From positions 1-20,364 of IMG/VR virus record IMGVR_UViG_3300046002_000614: DNA of 20,364 bases; one strand, 5' to 3'. The notes under the pieces are model-generated. The model saw only the letters and a program-made list of their open reading frames with translations, made no database searches and was not told where the DNA came from. This document shows positions 6,649 through 13,173 of the stretch, one piece after another. Each line of letters starts with the position of its first letter. The stretch's first letter is position 1. The position numbers were made by a program, and so were the translations under genes. The DNA comes from a virus.

Positions 6649-8257
6649 GAGCGCGTTCGTCGGGGCGACTGACAATGCCGGCATCTCCCCGGCCTCCAGC
6701 GTCACCTACTATGGCAACTATGGAAACTCTGTAGCGGCCACGCTGCCGGCGAACACGACCGAGGCGCAGGCGTCGATTGTTCATCGCGGGTCCAACTGCA
6801 CGCTGAAGAACCTTCGCGCCCGACTGACGACCAACAGCCGCGCGGCCAACTCGACCATCACGACCCAGAAGAACGGGTCAGCCACGGCGCAAGTGGTGAC
6901 GATCACCGCTTCGACGACGGGAACGTACACCGACCTTTCCAACACCGTCTCCCTGACGGCGGGCGATACTTACAGCTACGAACTGGTTATCGGCTCCACC
7001 TCTGGCACGCTCCTGCTAAACGCCCTGACGGCGGAACTGGAAAGCGACGGGCAGTCTGTCAGCCCGCTGTCGTGCTTCGGGACGGTCTCGCTGACCACGG
7101 CCAGCGCGACCCGTTACATCGCGCTCTCGGGGCGCCTCCAGACGCTTCTTGCGACGGAAAGCGAAGCGCAGCTTAAAGCCCCGGTTGCCGGAACGTGGTC
7201 GCATCTTCGGCTGTACGTCACGGCGGCGCGGGCTACCACGACCACCATTCGCAGCCGGAAGAACAGCGCCAACGGCAACCAGCTTCTAAGCATCACGGGC
7301 ACGGGCGCCTTTGAGGACACCAGCAACAGCGACACCGTAGCTGCGGGCGACAATCTCAGCGTTTCCCTGGTGACGGGAAGCGGCGCTGACACGCTGACAT
7401 TCGTAAACGCATCTTCGACCTATACGCCAAGTTCGGCCAAGGCCGCCGTAGTCGCCAGCCAGATTATGGCGTCCACCACAGCGGCGGCGGGAGCCAACAG
7501 GTTCAACCCTGTACTGGGTCGCTTCTCGGTCAACTCGACGGAGGCCACCCTCCAGGCCCCGGCTCCGTTTGCCGGTACTGCCAGTTATCTGACCTACAGC
7601 CTTTCCGCCAACGCCTCGACGGTCACGTCCAACATCACGCTTCGGAAGGCCGGGGCGGATACGGCTGTAACCATCGCCATAACGGCGGGCGCCACCGGAC
7701 TATTCGCGGATACCAGCAACAGCGTCTCCGTCGCGGCGGGCGATCTGCTGTCGGTCAAGATCAGCGACCACGACGGCACCCTGACCACCCGGGGGCTTTC
7801 GCTCAACTATACGCAGTCGGCAACCGGGGTCACCGGCACGCTGGCCGCCACCCTTGGGGAAGTTACCTCAACCGCCGCTGGTGCAGTCGCCATCGCCGGG
7901 GCTTCAGCGGTTACGCTTGGCGCGGTCACTTCGGCAGCGGCGGGCGTTGCTTCCATCGACGGGGTGTCTTCACAGACCCTTGGCGCGGCTACGGCGACCG
8001 GGGCCGGAACTGTCGCGGTCGCAGGGGCGGCTAACGTCACCCTTGGCGCGCTTGGCCTGGTGTCGGTCGGCGGCGTCCTGATCGACGGGGCGCTGGTCAA
8101 GACCTTCGGGGCGCTGACGCTGATCGCAACCAGCGAAGGCGCGGCGCAGGCGTTCGATACGGTCAGCATCCCCGCTGACCGGAACGCGACAATCAGAAGC
8201 GACGGTTCAAGCCGGGTTGGCTCACAACAGGCGATTAGAGTTCGGAGGGTCGGATGA
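6641..8257 (+). CDS. Repeat-rich fibre-like virion protein
   Basis: A 538-residue Thr/Ser/Ala/Gly-rich protein. It contains three copies of a beta-sandwich-like domain at about 1-135, 140-262 and 268-392. Each domain has a T-I-x-x-R/Q-K-N/A segment, a short loop ending T-G-x-x-x-D-T/L-S-N, then V-x-x-A-G-D-x-x-S/Y-x-x-L/K. Residues 399-503 are five consecutive 21-residue repeats of the type G-A-x-x-x-T-L-G-A-x-T. Such repeats are common in phage fibres. The tail VSIPADRNATIRSDGSSR precedes a small adaptor-like gene. The start is TTG 6641 inside the previous gene; no ATG or GTG lies near in frame. Probable role: surface fibre or appendage for host contact. Its location before the connector gene, rather than at the tail tip, is unusual. 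Confidence 0.65.
   Translation: MAESAFVGATDNAGISPASSVTYYGNYGNSVAATLPANTTEAQASIVHRGSNCTLKNLRARLTTNSRAANSTITTQKNGSATAQVVTITASTTGTYTDLSNTVSLTAGDTYSYELVIGSTSGTLLLNALTAELESDGQSVSPLSCFGTVSLTTASATRYIALSGRLQTLLATESEAQLKAPVAGTWSHLRLYVTAARATTTTIRSRKNSANGNQLLSITGTGAFEDTSNSDTVAAGDNLSVSLVTGSGADTLTFVNASSTYTPSSAKAAVVASQIMASTTAAAGANRFNPVLGRFSVNSTEATLQAPAPFAGTASYLTYSLSANASTVTSNITLRKAGADTAVTIAITAGATGLFADTSNSVSVAAGDLLSVKISDHDGTLTTRGLSLNYTQSATGVTGTLAATLGEVTSTAAGAVAIAGASAVTLGAVTSAAAGVASIDGVSSQTLGAATATGAGTVAVAGAANVTLGALGLVSVGGVLIDGALVKTFGALTLIATSEGAAQAFDTVSIPADRNATIRSDGSSRVGSQQAIRVRRVG
7835..8149 (+). repeat. Five tandem 63-bp (21-codon) repeats in the fibre-like gene
   Basis: The encoded units begin at residues 399, 420, 441, 462 and 483, each exactly 21 residues. 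The conserved core is T-L-G-A at unit positions 6-9 (TLGE, TLGA, TLGA, TLGA, TFGA), followed by small residues. No indel breaks the phase, while the DNA copies are diverged. This points to a selected structural period rather than a recent slippage product. Confidence 0.8.
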
Positions 8258-8514
8258 GACTGATTGACCCCGCCGAAACGCGGTCCTTCACGCAAGACTG
8301 GTCTGATTGGCTCGATACCGAGACGATCTCGACCAGCTCTTGGGCGGTTACCCCCACAGCGACGACGGCAGGCGCGACGAACACCACGACGACGGCGACG
8401 GTGAAGCTGTCGGCCTGTTCGCATGGGCAAATGTACCAACTGACCAACACCATCACGACTTCGGGCGGCCAGACGGCGCAACGGTCCATCACGGTTCGGG
8501 GCATCCAGCAATGA
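8254..8514 (+). CDS. Small Ig-like or fibre-adaptor-like phage protein
   Basis: An 86-residue protein beginning RLIDPAETRSFTQDWSDWLD, then a T-I-S-T-S-S-W-A-V strand, a Thr-rich loop, V-K-L-S-A-C-S-H-G-Q-M-Y-Q-L and N-T-I-T-T-S-G-G-Q-T-A-Q-R-S. The DW...W.D opening and the strand order resemble the small proteins that accompany phage fibre genes and are often annotated as fibre-tail adaptors. I recognise this by pattern only. It overlaps the fibre-like gene by ATGA and the connector gene by ATGA, so all three should be translated together. Confidence 0.55.
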   Translation: MRLIDPAETRSFTQDWSDWLDTETISTSSWAVTPTATTAGATNTTTTATVKLSACSHGQMYQLTNTITTSGGQTAQRSITVRGIQQ

Positions 8515-9065
8515 TCCTCGTCACCGCGCCGACCGACTACCCCGTTTCGCTGGACGAGCTGAAGACGCACCTGCGGCTTGACCATTCAGACGACGACGGG
8601 GCGCTGGCTGGCTATCTGGCTGCGTCTGTCGCCTTCATTGAGCAATGGGCCGGGGTGTCCATGCTTCAGCGGACGTACAAGAGCTATCTGGACGAATGGC
8701 CGTCCGCAGTCTCTTTGCCGATGGGTCCGCTTGTCTCGGTGACGCATATCAAGACCTATGACGACGCCGACGCCGCGACGACCTGGGACACGGCGGAATA
8801 CTACGTCGATACGGTCAAGGGCCGCATCTTCCCCCGGGCGGATTACGCATTCCCGCTTCCCGAGCGTGTGGCGAACGGCATCGAGATCCAGTGGGTCTCC
8901 GGTCATGCCTCGGCGGGGGAAACCCCTGAGAACCTTCGTCACGCGATCCTGCTGACCGCTGGCCACTACTACCGCAACCGCGAGGCGGCGGGCGACACCG
9001 TGCAAACGACCATCCCCCTCGGTGTTGAGGCTTTGGTCAATCAATCGCGTTCCTGGCTCCTCTAG
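8511..9065 (+). CDS. Head-tail connector protein (HK97 gp6-like)
   Basis: A 184-residue protein expected to form the first ring below the portal. Residues 1-50 show the family pattern: PVSLDELKTHLRLDHSDDD, then helical segments with VAFIEQWAG. L-P-M-G-P-L-V-S-V-T-H-I-K-T-Y-D follows, and a late segment reads NLRHAILLTAGHYYRNRE. These fit the phage gp6-like/Phage_connect group. The open frame extends upstream, but ATG 8511 overlaps the previous stop (ATGA) and gives the normal family N-terminus. It is followed by a real gap with the second repeated hairpin. Confidence 0.85.
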   Translation: MILVTAPTDYPVSLDELKTHLRLDHSDDDGALAGYLAASVAFIEQWAGVSMLQRTYKSYLDEWPSAVSLPMGPLVSVTHIKTYDDADAATTWDTAEYYVDTVKGRIFPRADYAFPLPERVANGIEIQWVSGHASAGETPENLRHAILLTAGHYYRNREAAGDTVQTTIPLGVEALVNQSRSWLL

Positions 9066-9084
9066 CAGCGTCGGACGACGCCGC
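9065..9084 (+). repeat. Hairpin leader element, copy 2 (before the 9109 gene)
   Basis: GCAGCGTCGGACGACGCCGC differs from copy 1 by one base (C for T). The change turns a G-T wobble into a G-C pair, giving GCGTCG/CGACGC with a two-base centre, so pairing is kept or improved. The core ends 24 bases before ATG 9109, the same distance as copy 1. The following CCTCCC, GAAGGA and ACTACCC are shared with copy 1. Confidence 0.85.
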
Positions 9085-9108
9085 GCCTCCCTTAGAAGGA
9101 TACTACCC

Positions 9109-9606
9109 ATGCCCCTCGACATTGGCGTCCGCTTCGACGGCACCCTGACCTCGACCAACGATCTCGGCGTGCCCTCGTTCACGCTGACCCCGCGCGCAAC
9201 CACGAACCTGCAACAAGGGACCGCCACCTCGCAGGCCGATCTCCTGTTTGCTGACACGCGGACCATCGCCGCGTCTGGCACGGACAACCTGGACCTCACC
9301 GGCACGGCCCTGAACAACGTGTTCGGTGTCGCTCTGGCTCTGGTCAAGGTGAAGGCCCTGTATGTGAAGGCCAGCGCCGCCAATACCAACAACGTGGTGA
9401 TCGGCGCCGGCACCAACCCCTTCAGCGGCCCGCTCGGCGGCACCCTGCCGACCATCACCGTTCCGCCCGGTGGCGAGGTTCTGTTGACCGCGCCGGTCAG
9501 CGGCTGGACGGTCACCGCCGCCACGGGCGACATCCTGAAGATCGTCAACTCCGCCGGCAGCACGTCGGTTGACTATGACATCATCATCGCTGGCACGAGC
9601 GCCTAG
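9109..9606 (+). CDS. Beta-rich virion-type protein, possibly decoration
   Basis: A 165-residue protein, Thr/Ala/Gly/Asn-rich, without cysteine, membrane segment or enzyme motif. Recognisable segments are ALYVKASAANTNNVVIGAG followed by NPFSGPLGG, then PPGGEVLLTAPVSGWTVTA and GDILKIVNSAGSTSVDYDI. These resemble an uncharacterised phage beta-sandwich family found among structural genes. The open frame extends upstream, but ATG 9109 has a good GAAGGA site and follows the repeated hairpin leader. Its leader is almost the same as that of the capsid gene, so I infer a high-copy virion protein. The exact place in the particle is unknown. Confidence 0.6.
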   Translation: MPLDIGVRFDGTLTSTNDLGVPSFTLTPRATTNLQQGTATSQADLLFADTRTIAASGTDNLDLTGTALNNVFGVALALVKVKALYVKASAANTNNVVIGAGTNPFSGPLGGTLPTITVPPGGEVLLTAPVSGWTVTAATGDILKIVNSAGSTSVDYDIIIAGTSA

Positions 9607-11948
9607 TGAGCCGTTCTGGCTACGGCGCCACCTTCGCTATCAGCGACGGCGCCGGGGACTACATCGCTGTGGGCGAGGTGCGGGAGATCACTCCCCCCTC
9701 GACTTCGCGCGACGGTCCTGAGGCGACCTCTCACGGCTCTACAGAGCGGTTCCAAGAATACCTTGCGGGCCTGCGTGATGGGGGCGAGGTCAGCCTCAAG
9801 CTGAACTACACGACTGCGGGCTATGCGGCCCTGATCACGGAATGGAACCGCGAAGTCTCGTGGGACTACCTGATCACGCTTCCTGACGGGGCGACGCACA
9901 GCTTTTCCGGCTTTGTTACCGGGCTTGTCGTCACCTCGCCGGTTGAGGACGTTTACGAGATCGCGGTGGCGTTCAAGGCGACGCGGGCGGTGGACTACGA
10001 CACCGCTCCGCCACCCCCGCCGCCGCCTCCGCCCGCCATGCCGGATACGCCTTTCGCGTGGTTCTATATGTGGGAAGGGGCTGAGAGCGGGGCGTATGTT
10101 CCCGACCACCTGGCCACGCCATACACCCCCCTGCGGAACGTCTACGGCGCCGTGGAGCTTCGGTCGGACAGTTCGGCGACGAACCCGACCGTTACGCGCA
10201 ATGCTGCCGATGGTCCGCTTGGCGTCAACACCGCCGCGACGATGGTGTTCTCGGCAACGACCAGCACCTTCCAGATTGTCGGCTCAACAACCTTCGACCT
10301 CGAAAGCCTCGTCTCCTACGAGATCGAAGTCTCGATGGTCACCGTCTCAGGGACGGGCGCGAAAAACTACCGCATCGGCCAGACCGGCACAAACGGCACT
10401 CACTACACGACCGTCTCGGTTCCCGACGAAAGCAGCACCAGCTTCACCACTCCCGGCACGGCGGCCTGCACGTTCAACTTCACCTTTACCAACGACACGG
10501 CCAAGGTTGTCCAGATCCTTCCCGATACCAACGGCGACGCGGCGACACTCAAGGTTGGGTACATCCGCATCCGCAAGGCGTCCGATGCGGCCTTCGTGGC
10601 TCTGGCTTCGCAACGGTGGGGCGACGTTCTCAGCCGGGGCACGCGGACCACGGGCGGCGTCGTCATGGATGGGCTGGGCTACAATATGCTCGGCGCGGGC
10701 GGGGCGTCTGACGGCCTGATTGGTCGATACAGCACCGCGCCGCTGCAAAAGACCTTCACCAGTGGAACGACCCGCATTGCGCTTGCCAAGGTCAACGGCG
10801 GGGCGGGGACCGGAACGCCGGCCATCATCCTGGCCAACGACAGCGACGGCGGCCTGTCCGCTGCCAACTCCATCGGAACAGGCGCGCTCGGCGTCGATTT
10901 GTCGGGCCAAGAGGGTTATCTCTACGTCCAGCCTGACCACAGCGTCACCGACCACGGCGTCAACCTGATCGGCAAGGGCTACGTCGCAATCTGGCAAGTG
11001 ATCGAGGACGGCGCCCACGAGTTCGGGGTCGATAAGTACCCCCTGTACCTTCGCACCGATGCCTTGAGCTTCCCGCAGGCCTACAGTGGCTTCCGGGTCG
11101 GGTCTTACCCCGCGACGCGCCTGATCACAGGCACCAGCTTCCGAAACGACATGGAAGTGGCGGCGGCGATTATCTACGACCGGGCGCTGACGCAGGCCGA
11201 AATCTTCGAGGCGGTCGAGGCGCTCTACTACGACTTCGAGGCCGAAGGCGGCACGCTCGGAAGCCGCGAGATTGTCGGGGTGGTTGGCGACAGCAACGAC
11301 GTTCGCGCCACGGGTGATTGGACCTACCTGATCAGCGCAAACGGCTACATGAGCCCGGGCGAGAACGTCTGGCTCAATCTGCAAGCGGTCGGCGGGCGCG
11401 GCGTCTACGACGGGACGGTCGGCGCGTTCAACGTCGATATGGACCCGGGCGGCTTTGTTCCGCAGATCAACTACATCATTCCGTCGCTGGAAAACGCCGT
11501 CGCGGACGGTCACCCCGCCGCTGTCGCTATTCGCGGTTACACGAACGACGCGCCGTTCGTCGCCCTGGATCGTCAGCGGGTCTGGGATGACTATGTCGAT
11601 CTGATCTATGACCCCGTTCTGGCCACGGGCGCTCATCTCCTGCTGATGGACGTGTTGCCGTGTGCCAACCGCTTCACCGAAGCGAACAACCTATGGCTCC
11701 GCGATCAGATGGCGGCCTATGCGGCGGCGCATCCGGGGCAAGTCTGGCACTTTGCCAGCGGCAATACCGGGATGTTCGACGTTGACGACACGGTCAATGT
11801 CACGGGCGCGGGGGGCGCTACGGCAACGGGCACGGTCGATACGACCTACTACCTCAAACCTGATTACGTCCACCTGACGGCGGCGGGCGATGCCTTGCTT
11901 GCCTCGCATTACAAGACGCTGATCGAGACGTGGCGGGACGAGCGATGA
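9606..11948 (+). CDS. Tail tube-SGNH esterase fusion protein
   Basis: A 780-residue multidomain protein. Residues 1-130 are a complete tail-tube domain, with GYGATF, GSTERF, GLRDGGEV and LNYT shared with the tail tube gene at 13174. By hand alignment about 60 of 130 positions are identical. Nine prolines (135-143) form a linker. Residues about 145-330 are a beta-rich jelly-roll-like segment and 335-545 are LamG-like (closing AAAIIYDRALTQAEI). From 555 onward an SGNH hydrolase is seen: block I GDSND with nucleophile S563, block III GYTND with N647, and block V DYVH with D753 and H756. The likely role is a tail appendage that removes acyl groups from host surface glycans. The GTG start overlaps the previous TAG and has a poor ribosome site, suggesting low expression. 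Confidence 0.85.
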   Translation: MSRSGYGATFAISDGAGDYIAVGEVREITPPSTSRDGPEATSHGSTERFQEYLAGLRDGGEVSLKLNYTTAGYAALITEWNREVSWDYLITLPDGATHSFSGFVTGLVVTSPVEDVYEIAVAFKATRAVDYDTAPPPPPPPPPAMPDTPFAWFYMWEGAESGAYVPDHLATPYTPLRNVYGAVELRSDSSATNPTVTRNAADGPLGVNTAATMVFSATTSTFQIVGSTTFDLESLVSYEIEVSMVTVSGTGAKNYRIGQTGTNGTHYTTVSVPDESSTSFTTPGTAACTFNFTFTNDTAKVVQILPDTNGDAATLKVGYIRIRKASDAAFVALASQRWGDVLSRGTRTTGGVVMDGLGYNMLGAGGASDGLIGRYSTAPLQKTFTSGTTRIALAKVNGGAGTGTPAIILANDSDGGLSAANSIGTGALGVDLSGQEGYLYVQPDHSVTDHGVNLIGKGYVAIWQVIEDGAHEFGVDKYPLYLRTDALSFPQAYSGFRVGSYPATRLITGTSFRNDMEVAAAIIYDRALTQAEIFEAVEALYYDFEAEGGTLGSREIVGVVGDSNDVRATGDWTYLISANGYMSPGENVWLNLQAVGGRGVYDGTVGAFNVDMDPGGFVPQINYIIPSLENAVADGHPAAVAIRGYTNDAPFVALDRQRVWDDYVDLIYDPVLATGAHLLLMDVLPCANRFTEANNLWLRDQMAAYAAAHPGQVWHFASGNTGMFDVDDTVNVTGAGGATATGTVDTTYYLKPDYVHLTAAGDALLASHYKTLIETWRDER

Positions 11949-12289
11949 ACGCTGGCAATCTCAACCGCCGCCTGATCCTTCGGCCCGCCACCTTCACCAC
12001 CGACGCCATGAACGAGCGCGTGGCGACCTATCCTGACGGCGTGACGGTCTGGGCTGAAAAGCTGGACGTTTCGGACGGGGAGCGGGTCACGGCGGCTCAA
12101 GTGGGGGCGACCTACACCGCCCGGTTCCGGCTCCGCTACTCTGCCCAAGTGGCGGCTTTGACCCCGCTGGATCGGGTCTATCTGAAGCCGCTCAAGTACG
12201 GTGAGACGGGACGAGAATACGAGGTCAACACCGTGAAGGACGTTGGCGACGACGGCCTCGAAATCACCGCAACGGCCCGCACGGAATGA
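11945..12289 (+). CDS. Head closure / head-tail joining protein
   Basis: A 114-residue protein of the SPP1 gp16/HK97 head-tail joining type, which closes the connector after packaging. The N-terminus NAGNLNRRLILRPATFTTD, then VTVWAEKLDVSDGER and the closing beta pattern around YEVNTVKDVG, follow the family. The mid-protein segment YTARFRLRYSAQV is the usual strand pair. ATG 11945 overlaps the preceding TGA (ATGA); a GTG five codons upstream is less likely. The neighbours (connector upstream, gp10-like downstream) fit, although the fusion gene and the 9109 gene are inserted between the connector and this gene. Confidence 0.85.
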   Translation: MNAGNLNRRLILRPATFTTDAMNERVATYPDGVTVWAEKLDVSDGERVTAAQVGATYTARFRLRYSAQVAALTPLDRVYLKPLKYGETGREYEVNTVKDVGDDGLEITATARTE

Positions 12290-12708
12290 AGGTCAAGGTC
12301 GAGGGGCTCCGTGAGGTTGAGCAAGCCCTGCTCGGCATGAAGACCGCCACGGCCAAGGGTGTGGTGCGGCGGGTGCTTCTCTCCCGCGCCAAGATGTTCG
12401 CCGACGATATGCGGCCCCGGGTTTCAGTGGATCAAGGCGCCCTGCGTGACAGCATCGGCGTCGGGACCAAGCTGACCCGCCGGCAGTCGAAGCTCAACCG
12501 TAAGGGCTCTCCGCTGGAGGTCTACGCCGGGGCAGGCGGGCTTACGCAGGCGATCACCGAAGAGTTCGGGACGGTCAACCAGGCGCCCGACCCTTCGGCC
12601 CGCCCGGCATGGGATGCAACACACAGGCGGATGCTGGACGGCCTGGTCGATGACTTTACGACCGAGATCGCCAAGACGGCGGCGCGGGTGCGGAAGAGGG
12701 CGAAGTGA
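12286..12708 (+). CDS. HK97 gp10-like neck/tail completion protein
   Basis: A 140-residue basic protein. It opens with KVEGLREVEQALLGM, then K-G-V-V-R-R-V-L-L and the segment VSVDQGALRDSIGVG. The later EEFGTVNQAPDPSARPAWDA contains the hallmark E-F-G-T ... P-x-P-x-x-R-P-A-x of HK97 gp10-like proteins, which act at the head-tail interface or in tail completion. Length is typical. Start and stop overlap both neighbours. Confidence 0.88.
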   Translation: MKVKVEGLREVEQALLGMKTATAKGVVRRVLLSRAKMFADDMRPRVSVDQGALRDSIGVGTKLTRRQSKLNRKGSPLEVYAGAGGLTQAITEEFGTVNQAPDPSARPAWDATHRRMLDGLVDDFTTEIAKTAARVRKRAK

Positions 12709-13094
12709 TGGAAGAAGCCCTGATGGCCAAGCTGCTGGCCACCACAGCCGTGACCAACATTTTCGGCACCCGCATCCGGTGGGGCGAGCGCGGGCAGGGT
12801 GACGCTCTGCCGACCCTGGTTCTGAATGTCGTCAGCGGCGAGGAGCACTACACCCACGGCGGCGCTGGCCAGATCGGCATGACGCGGGTTCAGTTCGACA
12901 GCTACGGCGCCACCTCGAAACAATCGAACGACGGCTCTGCGGCGGTGCTGACGGCTCTTTCCGGGGCAACCTTCACGCAAGGCTCCGTCACGTTCGGCGG
13001 CATCTTCTTTGACAGCAAGTTCGGGCCTCGCGCTGAAGGCGAGAACCCCAAGGTCTTCCGCACCATGCGCGATGCGCGGGTGTGGGTCCAATAG
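12708..13094 (+). CDS. Tail terminator (DUF3168-like)
   Basis: A 128-residue protein that probably caps the growing tail tube. The pattern EEALMAKLLATTAVTNIFG, then RIRWGERGQGDALPTLVLNVVSG, is the usual DUF3168 beginning, including A-L-P-x-L-V. The closing DARVWVQ is also typical. ATG 12708 overlaps the previous TGA; a GTG one codon upstream (12705) would add one residue. Its TAG stop (13092-13094) is also the first three bases of a 14 bp palindrome. It is followed by a 79-base gap ending in the third hairpin leader. Confidence 0.8.
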   Translation: MEEALMAKLLATTAVTNIFGTRIRWGERGQGDALPTLVLNVVSGEEHYTHGGAGQIGMTRVQFDSYGATSKQSNDGSAAVLTALSGATFTQGSVTFGGIFFDSKFGPRAEGENPKVFRTMRDARVWVQ

Positions 13095-13105
13095 CCCGCG
13101 GGCTA
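13092..13105. repeat. Perfect 14-bp palindrome
   Basis: TAGCCCGCGGGCTA is identical on both strands and includes the stop codon of the tail terminator gene. As RNA the central bases cannot all pair, so a dyad protein-binding site is as plausible as a hairpin. It lies 27 bases before the third hairpin leader element. Confidence 0.6.
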
Positions 13106-13132
13106 GCCTGACCGCCCTTAGGCAAGGCGAAC

Positions 13133-13152
13133 GCAGCGTCGGACGACGCCGC
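13133..13152 (+). repeat. Hairpin leader element, copy 3 (before the major tail tube gene)
   Basis: GCAGCGTCGGACGACGCCGC is identical to copy 2 over all 20 bases. The core ends 21 bases before ATG 13174. The bases between the core and the start (ATCCTTTGAACGGAGCCTCTC) differ from copies 1 and 2, which shows that the hairpin core itself is the conserved part. Confidence 0.85.
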
Positions 13153-13173
13153 ATCCTTTGAACGGAGCCTCTC

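Noticed and set aside
7835-8149. CRISPR array
   Set aside because: The 63-bp units are contiguous coding repeats without spacers and keep the reading frame throughout.
7807-8511. 234-residue minus-strand frame with Ala/Pro/Thr repeats
   Set aside because: The repeats mirror the 63-bp repeats of the fibre-like gene on the plus strand; no independent evidence supports it.
10347-11636. 429-residue open frame on the minus strand opposite the esterase fusion
   Set aside because: The plus strand carries conserved SGNH blocks and beta domains. The minus frame is a shadow produced by GC-rich third positions.
13112-13129. Imperfect hairpin CGCC...GGCG before the third leader element
   Set aside because: Only four pairs plus a mismatch; no T-tract and no counterpart elsewhere.
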